Of a stretch of DNA of 64,000 nt, positions 12,695 to 23,309 are shown in pieces. Where the stretch lies: assembly GCA_949316235.1 (NCBI GenBank), contig OX438755.1, positions 17,625,151-17,689,150 on the forward strand, read 5' to 3'. The notes below the pieces were generated by a model that worked only from the letters and a program-made list of their open reading frames with translations, ran no database searches and was not told where the DNA came from. This stretch comes from Oegoconia quadripuncta (taxonomy: Eukaryota; Arthropoda; Insecta; Lepidoptera; Autostichidae). The translations under genes and the position numbers were made by a program. How positions within the stretch are numbered: the first letter of the stretch is position 1; each line of letters begins with the position of its first letter.

Positions 12695-13368
12695 TAGAAA
12701 GAGTTACATAATAAAAAGTTAATAGAAAAATTTTTGAAAATATTGAATCTAGAAAAATATATTGCTTTTTTTTCTGTTACTATGGGAAAATTAAAATGGC
12801 TCTAATTTAGTAGTTCTAGTCTTTTTCGAAAATATTCTCTACTCACTTACTATTCTCTACTACTTTTAGAGCTATGTACGTGATTTATGCTCATAAAGTT
12901 TCATTAGAATCGGTTTGTTCATTCATTTTGTATCGAATACTATGCGGGCCTCTTAATTTTCGTTCAATAAACGGTTCTTTTTTCGGAACACGATGTAGGT
13001 ATACTACACGTAATTAGTTAATACAACATAGTATTTCATTATTCTGTATTACAAAGTGATCCTACAATATCTATATGTAAGTACTATCATGAAAATGCCA
13101 AAGGGGGACCGCGTTGGTGTAATTGAATGCCCTTTCGCTGAACCCTGGCTGGACTCAGGAGTCGAGCGGACGTGGGCGGACGCTGCTCCATATGAACGGT
13201 AGAAAGTTTGATTTAAAATACTCGAAAAGAGAACAGATTAAATTGACTATACACAAAAGTTCTTTATTATTTTAAATGACTAGCTTGCCGGCCGCGGCTT
13301 CGCCTGCTTGGAATAATTTTATCGCGTATGTGTTTAATTTGTTTATCCCGCGGGAACCGCCGTTGAAA

Positions 13369-13702
13369 ACCGCCTCCGTGGCTCAATGTAAACAACATTG
13401 GGTTTACGATTCGGGGGTCGCGGGTTCGATCCCCAGCGGGGTACATGTTTAAGTACTCGGTTTGGTTGGTGGTAGGGCATTTTAAATGTCCGCCTGGCTA
13501 GCTACCACCATCTTATCTAAATGTACCGCCAAGCAGCAATGTTAATAGCATTGTTGTGTTCCGTTTGTCAGAGATAAGATAGCCAGTCCCCCAAATGTGT
13601 TGGAGTTTCCGAGTCAGTACGCTTCCACCTTCGACCTTATCTTCACTTAACATCAGGTGTGTAACATCAAGTAGGAACCCGTCGTGCTTAGAAAAAAAAA
13701 AG
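13369..13702 (+). mobile_element. SINE-A, full length, nested in a dispersed repeat
   Basis: Head ACCGCCTCCGTGGCTCAATG, B box CGGGTTCGATCCCC, tail CTTCACTTAACATCAGGTGT ending in an A-run. The host repeat (CCCGCGGGAAC | CACTCACTTTATTGGGATAAA) continues on both sides. Confidence 0.88.
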
Positions 13703-13761
13703 AAACCACTCACTTTATTGGGATAAAAAATTTCTATGTCTTAATCAGGGGTATGTTCTAC

Positions 13762-14000
13762 CCCGTGGCGTGCCCTCCATGTAGGCAGAAAGGCATTGTC
13801 TACCATAGCAAATTGTACATTTCCTCGAAATGCATTGTCAAGACAGCTGATTCATACTGATCTGAACTGAAATATTCAAAACAATTGCAAGGATTGCTAT
13901 ATAAGAGTAAGTTAACATTTTGTAGTTGTATATTTTCGCTTTTAAAAGCAAATATTATCATTCTGCCTACCCTGTGACAAAAGGCTGTGCACGCCACTGG
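13762..14000. mobile_element. MITE with CC(C/A)GTGGCGTGC ends, CTAC duplication
   Basis: 239 bp, inverted ends CCCGTGGCGTGC...GCACGCCACTGG, flanked by CTAC at 13758-13761 and 14001-14004. Empty site seen in related copies as ATTCTACCTATATACC. Confidence 0.8.
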
Positions 14001-14204
14001 CTACCTATATACCAAATTTAATGCAAATTCGGTCATCCGTTTCGCCGTGATTATGCAAGAAACAAACATCCACACATTTTTAATATTGGGTCTTTACCTA
14101 TGAAATTGGAGTTTTTTTTATTCGTTAATCATATGTACCAATTCCTGCGATTTTCAAAGCTATATCCAAATTTGTTTTTTATTTGGAAAATGGAATATTA
14201 TTTT

Positions 14205-14534
14205 ATTTTTATGCACGACGGGTTCGTACTTGACCTCAATCACACCTGATGTTAAGTGAAGATGAGGTCGACGGTGGAAGCGTACTAACCCGGAAACCCC
14301 AACACATTTGGGGGACTGGCTATCTTATCTCTGACAACCGGACCACAACAATGCTATTAACATTGCTGCTTGGCGGCAGATTTAGATAAGATGGTGGTAG
14401 CTAGCCAGGCGGACATTTTAAAATGCCCTACCACCAACCAAACCGAGTACTTAAACATGTACCCCGCTGGGGATCGAACCCGCGACCTCCGAATCGTAAA
14501 CTCAGTGTTGTTTACATAGAGCCACGGAGGCGGT
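14205..14534 (-). mobile_element. SINE-A, full length
   Basis: Complete minus copy from GCACGACGGGTTCGTACTTG to GAGCCACGGAGGCGG, with B box GGGGATCGAACCCG and the poly(A) as a T-rich tract on its left. Confidence 0.87.
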
Positions 14535-15278
14535 CAGTTCAAGGTTTCACATGAAATATTTTGTAATTTCTGGGCTAAATCACATAATAAAAAAATTTTG
14601 AACAGAGCTCTTTTCATGTGCTTCCCATAATCATTTCTTAGATTCGCTGTAACTTTTATAAAGCGGTTACATTTAAAAATTAACGCTGCCTATACTTAAC
14701 TCAAACTCAAACTCAAAGCATTTTATTTCAACGTAAGATACATGATGTTGTCGGATAACTTAATGTTATCCGATAATACACACAAAGATTAGCTAAATTT
14801 GGATTTGCCGTTCCCAAAAAAAAAAAATCAAGAATATTTGTATGGAGAAAACAGTCTTAATGAAATTCTTCATACAAAACGCCAATTTCATAGGTAAGGG
14901 CCTAATATTAGGAGATATTATGATTTGTTCGCGTGACCATATCTATAGCTTATAAATCAATGGTCGTTACTATATTTATCAAAAGCGCTGGCTTTGGTTC
15001 TAGTTCCTTGAATTAGATCAATCTGTGCGATGCCAATATTGATATAAAAGTAAAACTTCTAAACAATGAGAAAGGTAGTAAAGTTTCTAAGTGTTCCACG
15101 TCCGCAGATAATGAAAAGTAAGTACCGTGATATTTAAGCTTAGTGTGTGACCAGGAAACTAACAAGTTTGTTGTGGAGAGCTTCGAGAGGGTAGTCTACT
15201 TTTACTGTTTGTTTTATTTAATGCTTGCCAAATTTCGATATATCTTATTATTAATTTATATCGATGCGTTGTTAGACG

Positions 15279-15408
15279 TTGGTGTCGATGCGGATGTACA
15301 CCAAGTAAACTAAAGCCCATTTTAAAGTAGTACTGGAATAGTACGATGCGACGGCATCACTCCAAAACTGGTTTTAGTTTAGTTGGTGTCCATCCGAATC
15401 GACACCAA
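15279..15408. mobile_element. MITE family TTGGTGTCGATTCGGATG, copy 1
   Basis: 130 bp, ends TTGGTGTCGATGCGGATGTA and ...CATCCGAATCGACACCAA, with inner AACTAAA / TTTAGTT. Same family at 21847-22143 and 51276-51423. Confidence 0.8.
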
Positions 15409-15424
15409 TAGTGTAGTAGTGAGA

Positions 15425-15500
15425 TTTCCATTCCACTTTCCATCAGGTGAGATTGTAGCCAAACGCGAAACCAGTTTTTAATAAAAAAAAAAAAAAAGTA
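15425..15500 (+). mobile_element. LINE 3' tail fragment with poly(A)
   Basis: CACTTTCCATCAGGTGAGAT, TGTAGCCAAACGCGAAACCA, then a long A-run. Same tail as 11990-12072. Confidence 0.6.
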
Positions 15501-15514
15501 GTTTGAGACCTAGA

Positions 15515-15690
15515 CCACTATGTCTTAGAGGTCGAGGGTTCGAATCCCGCTAGGGGCATATGTTTGTATGATGATGACGGACACGTGTACCCGAGTTTTG
15601 GATGTTTACATTTATAATATGTATTTATTAGTTTATCTGACATCTTGTTGGTTAGTGTGGAGCTAGATGGCGTTGTTATTTATTGTATCT
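15515..15690 (+). mobile_element. SINE-B-like copy, headless or diverged
   Basis: GAGGGTTCGAATCCCGCTAG, GGGCATATGTTTGTATGATG, and tail GTTAGTGTGGAGCTAGATGG. Confidence 0.7.
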
Positions 15691-16072
15691 TTTTTTTTAT
15701 ACACAACGGGTTAGCACTTTTTCACTAAACATCAGGTGTGATTGAGGTCAAGTGCTAATACGTTGTGCATAAAAAAAACTTATCTATTTGTATGTGGGAT
15801 TCTTTATTCCGTCGTAACACTAAAACGGCTGGATGAATTTCCATTAGTGAGGTATGGTCAGATTCCTCGTCACAGTCCATGGGTCATATGAGTTTAAAAA
15901 AATATATATATTACTCAAGGAGTACCTACAATATGGGTATCATAAGAAAGGTCTCATCATGGTGATTCCTAAAATATAAGTAATTTCAAACTTATAGAAT
16001 ACTATTAAAATAACTTATAAAATATCCAACTCATGAAATACTAAGTTGGATATTTTTAATTAAAAATTGGTA

Positions 16073-16148
16073 GTCCCGGGTCAGCGCGCTCCTACCTTCG
16101 GACTCATCTTCACTTAACGTCAGGTGTGATTGAGGTATAACCCAAGTG
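16073..16148 (+). mobile_element. SINE-A 3' fragment
   Basis: TCCCGGGTCAGCGCGCTCCT, CTTCACTTAACGTCAGGTGT. Fragment only. A related palindromic tail pair lies at 15705-15778. Confidence 0.55.
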
Positions 16149-16227
16149 CATAAATAATAAATTATTATTATTTAATAATAAATATTTCGGACACTTGCAC
16201 CAATTATCTAGGCGAACTATTATTTAG

Positions 16228-16497
16228 GCGACCTGTTTGGTGTAGTGGTTAGCAACTTTGACCAGTACACCAAAAGGTTGCGGGTTCGAATCCCGCTAGG
16301 GGCATATGTTTGTGTAATGAATACGGACATGTGTACCCGTGTTATGGATGTTTTCATTAATAATAAATAATTATTTACAAAAAAAAAATGTATTTATGTA
16401 GTATATCAACCATCTGGTATCCACAACACAAGCCTGTAGTTTCTTACTGTGGAACTAGATGGCGCTGTGTGTATGTCTAAGGATATTTATTTATTTT
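16228..16497 (+). mobile_element. SINE-B, tRNA-headed, full length
   Basis: Head GACCTGTTTGGTGTAGTGGT (A box), B box GCGGGTTCGAATCCCGC, then GGCATATGTTTGTGTAATGA, ATACGGACATGTGTACCCG, and tail ATCAACCATCTGGTATCCAC, GAACTAGATGGCGCTGTGTG. Ends in TTTA repeats. Confidence 0.85.
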
Positions 16498-16504
16498 ATT
16501 ATCC

Positions 16505-17925
16505 AGTCTAGTCATAATACATTTTTTTATGATTTATGTAATTTTGAACTATAATATAAAATGCAGTTCCATGGCAGAATTCCATAGAACAGATCAAGAG
16601 TCATTAGCCCGAACAATCCAAGCACGCATTTCCATGGCACGACTGTAGACAGAAACTATTCACGTTATAAAACTGCCTCTATTTTCGTCACTCGTATCGA
16701 GAACGTATAGCATTGGAATTAGATTATGCTGGCACGGAAGGATTACTGAATAGAGGATGGTCTGAATAGCGAACATAGCAACTGGCACACTTAACACCCA
16801 TGGCAATGGCCGTGTGGTTTCCAGTAGTAGGTAAAGTAGTAGTGACGTAGTATTTTGAAAACCTAAGTGAGAGAGGGGTTGCGCTGAAAACCAGCACTGT
16901 CAATTGCCATACGAGATATTGGCAGCAAATGCTGACGCCCAATCCCTTTGCCACAAATACGTTTAATTATGCAAAATTATATACCTACGAAATTTTCTGT
17001 ATTTGTTGGCAATAAATACTTTTTCTTTCTTTTTTTCTTGAATAAAACCAACCCATCTCCTCCCGTGGGTGTTTTATAAGGTGACTAAGGGAAAAGAACA
17101 GGTTTTTGACACTTTTGTCCAGTGATTGGCAGCAGCGTCACTGGCCTAAAGCCCTGAGGGTCTGCGATCGCCAACCCGCTTGCCTAGCGTGGCGATTATG
17201 GCAAAGCCCCTAGAGCTGAAGACGAACAAGATCCCCAAATTCCGGCGGCCCCACTATTCCTGTTTGATGTCACGGGTTGCAGGCCGCTTCCAACCATTCG
17301 CTCTGGTAATCTAAGACTGCTCAAGAAAGGCACACTGACACAAGTTAATTTTTTTTAATCTTTGCACATACACACTGCGCCATCTAGTTCTTCTTCTCTA
17401 CCTTTTTATTCCACTCCACCTATGTATCCCTCCACATTCATATTAAGCACTCGTCTCGTTACGTGCCTTTCAGTCCTCCTCTAATGTGCCCAAACCATGC
17501 TAGCCTATTACTCCTCAACTTTTCTGTTAATGGTGCCACTTTCAGACTAAATAGAATATGGAATACGTGCTTCAAATAACTCTATGTAAGGTATTAAAAA
17601 ATAGAGCCCCTCACGTTAGATTTAGTGCGTCCACAGTTGATACTTGTTGATTGCCCATGGCGTGTGACACGCGAGGTTGTTATGTTAAGTACAATTACTT
17701 TATGAACTTCTGGGACCGTCTGCCTATACTATGAGTAGCTCAGTTTGTGGCCATGCAGCATGTAGAACAGTATGTATATTCTTTATTATACAAACAATAG
17801 GTCATGTACAAAGGTGGACTTATCTCTTTAAGAGATCTCTTCCATCCAACCTGAGCATTGAAGTAGGAAATGGAGTAAATTTGAGGTTTAGCAGCAAATT
17901 GTGTGCAAATGAAAAATACTACAAC
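16505..17925. other. PKC intron, mostly unassigned
   Basis: No exon seen. Around 17050-17350 and 17395-17520 GC-richer text with stops in all frames looks like decayed repeat (the latter may be an old ORF2 relic). Confidence 0.45.
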
Positions 17926-17929
17926 GAAT

Positions 17930-18066
17930 TTTTTTTTATCCACAATGGGTTAGCACTTGACCTCAATCACACCTGATGTTAAGTGAAGATAAGGCTGAAG
18001 GTGGTAGCGTACTGACCAGGAAACTTTGGGGGACTGGCTATCTTATCTCTGTCAACCGGAATAATA
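17930..18066 (-). mobile_element. SINE-A 3' part, minus
   Basis: T-run, ACAATGGGTTAGCACTTGAC, CTGATGTTAAGTGAAGATAA and GGACTGGCTATCTTATCTCT. Truncated at the head side. Confidence 0.72.
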
Positions 18067-18297
18067 ACGGATAACCAAACAATAAACTTAGATTAAACAC
18101 GTCTACCGCGCCACTTCTTTTCACAGATAAAAGATACGGATTATATCAATTATAATGATAAATTACATGAACTGAAATTAAATAATGAATAAACAAATGA
18201 TATCGAATAAATACACAATTATATAATTGAAATTTCATTTAAATATTCCACGTAAAACGACAACAATAATATAGACGAGACGAGTAATTAGATGCCT

Positions 18298-18424
18298 TTT
18301 TTTATGCACAACGGGTTGGTTCTTGACCTCAATCACACCTGATGTTAAGTGAATGTGGAAGCGTACTGACCCGGAAACCCCAACACATTTGGGGGACTGG
18401 CTATCTTATCTCTGACAACCAGAA
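18298..18424 (-). mobile_element. SINE-A 3' part, minus
   Basis: T-run, GCACAACGGGTTGGTTCTTG and ACCCCAACACATTTGGGGGA. Head missing. Confidence 0.72.
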
Positions 18425-18429
18425 CGGAT

Positions 18430-19800
18430 GTCTATTTCCGCCTTCCATATCGCCTGTCAAAGTACATGTGTATGTTAGTACTTACCTACCTATGTAGGTA
18501 TTGTACCAAACTATGAGATGTGTAACGCCATAAATATATTTAATTGAATAGTATTGGTACAGTTACCTGCAACACGTTAAAACTGCCACGACTGTTATTA
18601 AAAAGCTAACACAACACATTTCTTTTAACACTTTGGGTTTATTTGTTATTCTTGAGTCAAAACTACACTAATAATATGAAATGGATTTGTTATATAAAGA
18701 AAACGGCGTTCTTACATAGGTCTCCAGCTACGTAGCTAAAGAGTAATATAAAGTAATATATATATATATTATTCAGTTTTAGTATTCGAAAATAAAAATG
18801 TCCCAGGTCATTATGACCAAACCTCAATGACGCCGAGAAATTAAACACCAATGTTAGTTATTTCATCGTATCGTGTGATTATATTAATTTCAAGATTGGT
18901 GTGCTGATTGCCTAATATGTTGCGAGTTGCACGACATCGTGTAGATATGGCAGTTAATTTAATTTTTATTACATGTTCATATTTGTGAACGAGTATGTAG
19001 AGTTACGTATAAATTATAATAACGACTTTTTGGTGAGTATTTGACGAGTGATGTTGCATTTCTTATGTATATTAAAAGGAGACTATTGTCCAGCAAAAGT
19101 CAATGATTTTGTACAAGTGTAGGGAAGTGTAACTGTAAGTATATGACTGAGCTTTCGTGTTCTTAAAAGCAGTCAAAATCTTCCGTAAGTCATAACGCAC
19201 TGTCACCGTATTGAAGATCACAATGAAAATAAAAAGAAGATGTTATGACTCGACAGAAATGTTGTCCGAAAAGGACAGCGATTGCCAATAGTAGCAAGAG
19301 AAAAGAAGAAAACTATAATTTAGTTTGGCAAATTTGCTGGTCTCAGTGCAGCAAAGTTGTATGCAAATAAAACCGGACATTTTTTTTTTATTTGAAGTGA
19401 ATGACCAACAAAATAAGTCCAAGAAGCTCCATTATATACCTTGCAGACACTGTCGAAAGATTTCGAATTGCCTATTGATATTGAAATATTTTCCTACCGA
19501 GTGCGAGACCAGCTTGTTCTAAATTTGAATTAAAAAAAAATCATTACTAAATTGCCGCGCAAGATTATGGCGGGTTTCAGTGAAAAGTTACAAAGTGAAT
19601 ATTTAATGTAAATGCGCCTTCGTTGTAGCTGGAAGAAAAGCAGATTATGAACCTTGGACACCGAACGACACTCGACGCAATTATATATAACTTTTTGCTG
19701 GGATAAAATCTACTATGTTTTACATTATAGGATGGTAAGTACCTGCGCAAGTTCGCCGTGTAATTCTTGAGGCTATCGCCACTGAACTTCGAAATACAAA
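18430..19800. other. PKC intron, no recognised gene
   Basis: AT-rich, short TATA repeats near 18760. Nothing else recognised. Confidence 0.55.
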
Positions 19801-19806
19801 GGCGCG

Positions 19807-20427
19807 AAGAACTGTGGTACGAAAGATCGTAGTTCCGATACTCTGTTGGTCGACACATTGCTTGTGCGATAAACCATAGTGACAGAATACTTCTTCGACG
19901 AAGGCTAGTGCGAAAGAGATCTTTGTAGCGAGCGAGCGAGTAAAATGGATAGGAGCACCTCGACACTGCTGGTTAACCGCCTCCGTGGTTCAATGTAAAC
20001 AACATTGGGTTTACGATTCGGAGGGTACACGGGGGTACATGTTTAAGTACTCGGTTTAGTTGGTGGTAGGGCATTTTAAATGTCCGCCTGGATACCACCA
20101 TCTTAGCTAAATCTGCCGCCAAGCAGCAATGTTAATAGCATTGTTGTGTTCCGGTTGTCAGAGATAAGATAGCCGGTCCCCCAAATGTGTTGGGGTTTCC
20201 GGGTCAGTACGCTTCCATCTTCGACCTCATCTTCACCTAACACCAGGTGTGATTGAGGTCAAAGTACCAACCCGTTGTGTATAAAAAAAAAAGGAAAATA
20301 TACCGGGGAATTATTTCGCATTAGCGTACGTCGAGGAAGTATTCTGTCGCTGTATGGTTTATCTCGCAAGCAATGTATAGACCAACAGAGTATCGGAACT
20401 ACGGTCTTTCGAACAACCAGTTACGGT
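19807..20427. repeat. Inverted repeat with about 108-bp arms
   Basis: Arms at 19807-19915 (GTAGTTCCGATACTCTGTTG, GTCGACACATTGCTTGTGCG) and 20318-20427 (GCGAGATAAACC, CCAACAGAGTATCGGAACTA, read inverted). A SINE-A sits in the spacer. The minus ORF at 19577-19966 has no recognisable domain. Confidence 0.75.
19976..20292 (+). mobile_element. SINE-A inserted in the spacer of an inverted repeat
   Basis: Head ACCGCCTCCGTGGTTCAATG, tail AACACCAGGTGTGATTGAGG and an A-run. It lies between two inverted arms (19807-19915 and 20318-20427). The B box is damaged (GGAGGGTACACGGGGGTACA). Confidence 0.85.
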
Positions 20428-20706
20428 TACGGAGTCGTTATGTATGTCCAGTAAAATTACAATTATACTGACACCATTCCACAACGCTGTATAAATTGAT
20501 GTCGTTTGACAATAATCGGTAAGTTTTGATTTTGGTTTTTATAATTCTGCGAAACACCTCCAGTATCGTAGTCTCACCGCGCTCACCATTAGCTCGCACT
20601 AGACCAATAAACGTCTCCGCGACTAACAGAAAATTACTCCCAGTGCTTCACTCTCGCCCATTTACTATTTACACTGAATGCAGGAAAAATATATGTGAAT
20701 ACATAC

Positions 20707-20789
20707 GTCGGAGTCCGCTCCCTTGTCGGCGCCGGGGCAGGTGAAAGTGACATATTCGTGGCATCTTTTGTGCACTACGAAGCTGCACA
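20707..20789 (-). CDS. Pkc53E: Conventional protein kinase C, exon with end of C1A
   Basis: Minus-strand exon of 83 nt, acceptor ttccag|TG and donor GAC|gtatgt. With the split Val codon it encodes [18 protein letters not shown] then [10 protein letters not shown]. This is the C-terminal half of the C1A zinc finger (C, HxxC, X7C) and the C1A-C1B linker, nearly identical to the classical PKC pattern [23 protein letters not shown]. Phase 1 in, phase 0 out, and it joins 10802-10913 exactly (SD|DTRTRH). Confidence 0.92.
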
Positions 20790-21004
20790 CTGGAACAAGT
20801 TACAATACCGTTGTTATTCTTCTGAATAAGAAAACATTTTCCTGGTTCAACTACAGACACGATATAAAGAGGTGCATTAGATACGAGAAAGGTTAAAAGA
20901 ACGAACCGCCTCCGTGGTTCAATGTAAAACAAGATTTACAAAAAGGTTGTCGGGTTAACATTTTAATAATCTAGATTCACTGTCATCCATAATTTTAACA
21001 TTCT

Positions 21005-21365
21005 AATCAAATCAAATCAAAAATGCTTTATTTCGTAGGTACACAGGGTACACTTAAAATAGTCAGATTTTACATTTTTAAAGCTACTGCTTGTTCAAAA
21101 GGCAATTTTCCCCTGAGAAGAACAAGCGAGAAACGCTTGAGGTTGCTCTTTAAAAAAAAAGGTTTTTAAATTACAAAATTATTAATTATTATTTTATATT
21201 ATAATATTTCATTATTAATTGTGAAATAGCCTGGTTATGCGAACGGGCTGGTTATGTCCATGAATGTTTATCATCTAAATAATCTGATATTTTATAATAT
21301 GCTTTCTTAATAAGTTTCTGTTTTATAGTATCTTTAAATTTATTGAAATTAATAATTAATTGCGC
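21005..21365 (-). mobile_element. LINE 3' UTR and ORF2 end fragment, minus
   Basis: Minus strand reads FKDTIKQKLIKKAYYKISDY then LDDKHSWT and a 3' UTR matching 45120-45310. The tail AATAAAGCATTTTTGATTTG borders it on the left. Confidence 0.7.
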
Positions 21366-21740
21366 AAGTCTTACTTTATTAGTAAGACTTATAAAGTAAG
21401 TCTTGCTTATCCTATAGTTGGGATTGGGATGGGACTGGAAACTTGGGATTGGGATAATATTAGTTGGGATAAACAACAACAAAATTCATTTTTTCTTATA
21501 AGACTAAATAAGAATAAAGGGAAGTTATTTTAATGTGTAATTTGTTTATAATTCCTTTAGATTATGGTTCAGATTCATCACATTTTTTTTTTGTTTTAAT
21601 GACCATCACAAAGAAATATATTTATTTTTGGATAATCCCAACTATTTCATTCTTAATTGTATAGATGAGATTTCTTAAAAAATTTCGTTATAAGGATGAT
21701 TTAAGGATATTTTTTCTATAATAATTATGAAGTTACTTAC

Positions 21741-21772
21741 CTTGGCACTGGAAGCCTTGTTTACCGAAGCCC
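21741..21772 (-). CDS. Pkc53E: Conventional protein kinase C, 32-nt micro-exon of C1A
   Basis: Minus-strand exon of only 32 nt between acceptor gttacag and donor CAAG|gtaagt. It completes a split codon (probably Trp of FIW), encodes GFGKQGFQCQ and donates the first base of the next Val. This is the central loop of C1A, FIWGFGKQGFQCQVCSF in the family. The phase (1 in-base, 10 codons, 1 out-base) fits the 20707-20789 exon. The preceding exon (KQPTFCSHC...FIW) was not found between here and 64 kb, so the intron to its 5' side may exceed 42 kb. Confidence 0.88.
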
Positions 21773-21846
21773 CTGTAACAATAAAAGAAAAATCCATTAA
21801 TAAATAAATCTCGACAATTTTCAAAAGAAACGACCACTTATAAATA

Positions 21847-22143
21847 TTGGTGTCGATTCGGATGTAACTAAACTAAAACCAGTTTTAAAGTTATTAATTA
21901 TTTATTTACGTGAAGTTCCCAACCCGCATTGGGCCAGCGTGGTGGACTATGGCCCTTACTCCCTCATTATACGAGGGACAGGCTTAATCCCCGCAGTGGG
22001 ATGTTTACGGGCTGATGATGATGATAACTAAATTTTTCTTTTTTTTTAAAGCAGTAGTCGCTTTCTCTTTGGAACAGTACGATGCGACGGAACCACTCCG
22101 AAACTCGTTTTAGTTTAGTTGGTGTACATCCGAATCGACACAA
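21847..22143. mobile_element. Same MITE family, split by a LINE tail
   Basis: Left part TTGGTGTCGATTCGGATGTA, right part TTAGTTTAGTTGGTGTACAT, CCGAATCGACAC, with an RTE-like tail at 21903-22025 between them. Confidence 0.75.
21903..22025 (+). mobile_element. RTE-like LINE 3' tail inserted in a MITE
   Basis: GAAGTTCCCAACCCGCATTG, GGCCAGCGTGGTGGACTATG, GCCC...GCAGTGGGATGTTTACGGGC, ending GATGATGATGATAAC. It lies inside the 21847-22143 MITE, whose two halves flank it. Confidence 0.65.
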
Positions 22144-22614
22144 TTGTAGTCTATATTACAGCGTGTTGTTGACGCTACAATACAGGGCACAATGTAGCAC
22201 TTTTCGTAGCACCATCAGAAAAAAAGAAAACGTTGCAATTTGAGGTGGGTTTATTCATCATAATATATATTACGTTGATGACTGTTAATACATAAAGTTA
22301 GGCAATACTAAGGTTTATTTTGGTGTGAGTAAAAATTAGTATATAGTTGTATATGGCAGGGTGTAATACACCACAACGTGTATAAATGAGGCTGTCTGTC
22401 AAGGGTGAAGTATGCGATGGAGCAAGAAATTAGAACTTGGTTGCATATAGTTGAACTTAGTTGCGAGGGTGTAACAGGGTATAAAAAATAGATTTTAGTT
22501 ACGTTCCGCAAGGGCATACTAGCAATTACTCTGCAGTTGTGTACGACAGAGGTGTACGTGACACTGTATAAAAATTTTACTTTCGTTGTGTATGGCCAGG
22601 GTGTAGGTATACGA

Positions 22615-22705
22615 TCATCATAATCATTATCATTAAGAGCCCATAGTGTCCCACTGCTGGGCAAAGACCTCCCTCATCTGTTTCCAGTCGTTTCTGTTCT
22701 TGGCG
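22615..22705 (-). mobile_element. LINE 3' tail fragment, minus
   Basis: ATCATCATAATCATTATCAT then GCCCATAGTGTCCCACTGCT, GGGCAAAGACCTCCCTC: the reverse complement of a LINE end with a GAT-repeat tail. Confidence 0.55.
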
Positions 22706-23309
22706 ATATTGTATACGATAGCGTAGAAAAATAAAAAAAGGTAATGTTATCCCTGTTCAAAAGTTAATAATGAAATTTATTTTAAGGCATATTAAAATCT
22801 GTTTTATGAAACTGTACAACAAACTACCTTACTACTTAGGTAAGTGTCCGAAAGCTTAATGCTAAGCGCATACACATTTTTAAGAAAGTGGCCTCACGCG
22901 CTCTTATTTTTTTCTAGTGTTTTTTGATATAGCTTTGAAAATCGCAGGAATTGGTACATATGATTAACGAAGAAAAAAAACTCCAATTTCATATGTAAAG
23001 ACCCTATATTTACACTGAGAAAAAAATAGTGTATCGACATACGTATTTCTAGATGCTACATCCAGAATTCTGGAGAAAAACGTACCAGTGTTACACTTGT
23101 ACTCGGGTACATTACGCATAATGTAGCGGCAGTAATGAGCTTTCTACATTACGGAATAAATACAACACACACTCACACATGCAAACAATTACGTAGCTAC
23201 CGTACTTACTTCAGTACCGCCGTACATTATAAATACTGTAGTTACATACTTACATCATGTACTAGTATCCGTATAAAAGTATTACCTATCTAAATAATGT
23301 GTGTAGTTA

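Larger units (their letters stand above)
13279..14088 (+). repeat. Dispersed repeat (CGCGGCTTCGCCTGC...TTTATAATATTAG type) split by two insertions
   Basis: Three host pieces at 13279-13368, 13703-13757 and 14001-14088 belong to one copy. A SINE-A (13369-13702) and an inverted-repeat element (13762-14000) interrupt it. Intact relatives are at 43196-43426, 45438-45665 and 54698-54917; a partial one is near 51480-51600. Family end: TTCGCCGTGATTGAGCAACA, AACATCC..., TTTATAATATTAGTTAGAT. Confidence 0.75.

Noticed and set aside
16228..16300. Functional tRNA gene
   Set aside because: The A and B boxes are present but no full cloverleaf or anticodon arm forms, and the sequence continues into a repeated SINE body. 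The same holds for the heads of SINE-A and SINE-C copies.
19577..19966. 129-aa minus ORF
   Set aside because: Overlaps one arm of an inverted repeat; no recognisable domain.
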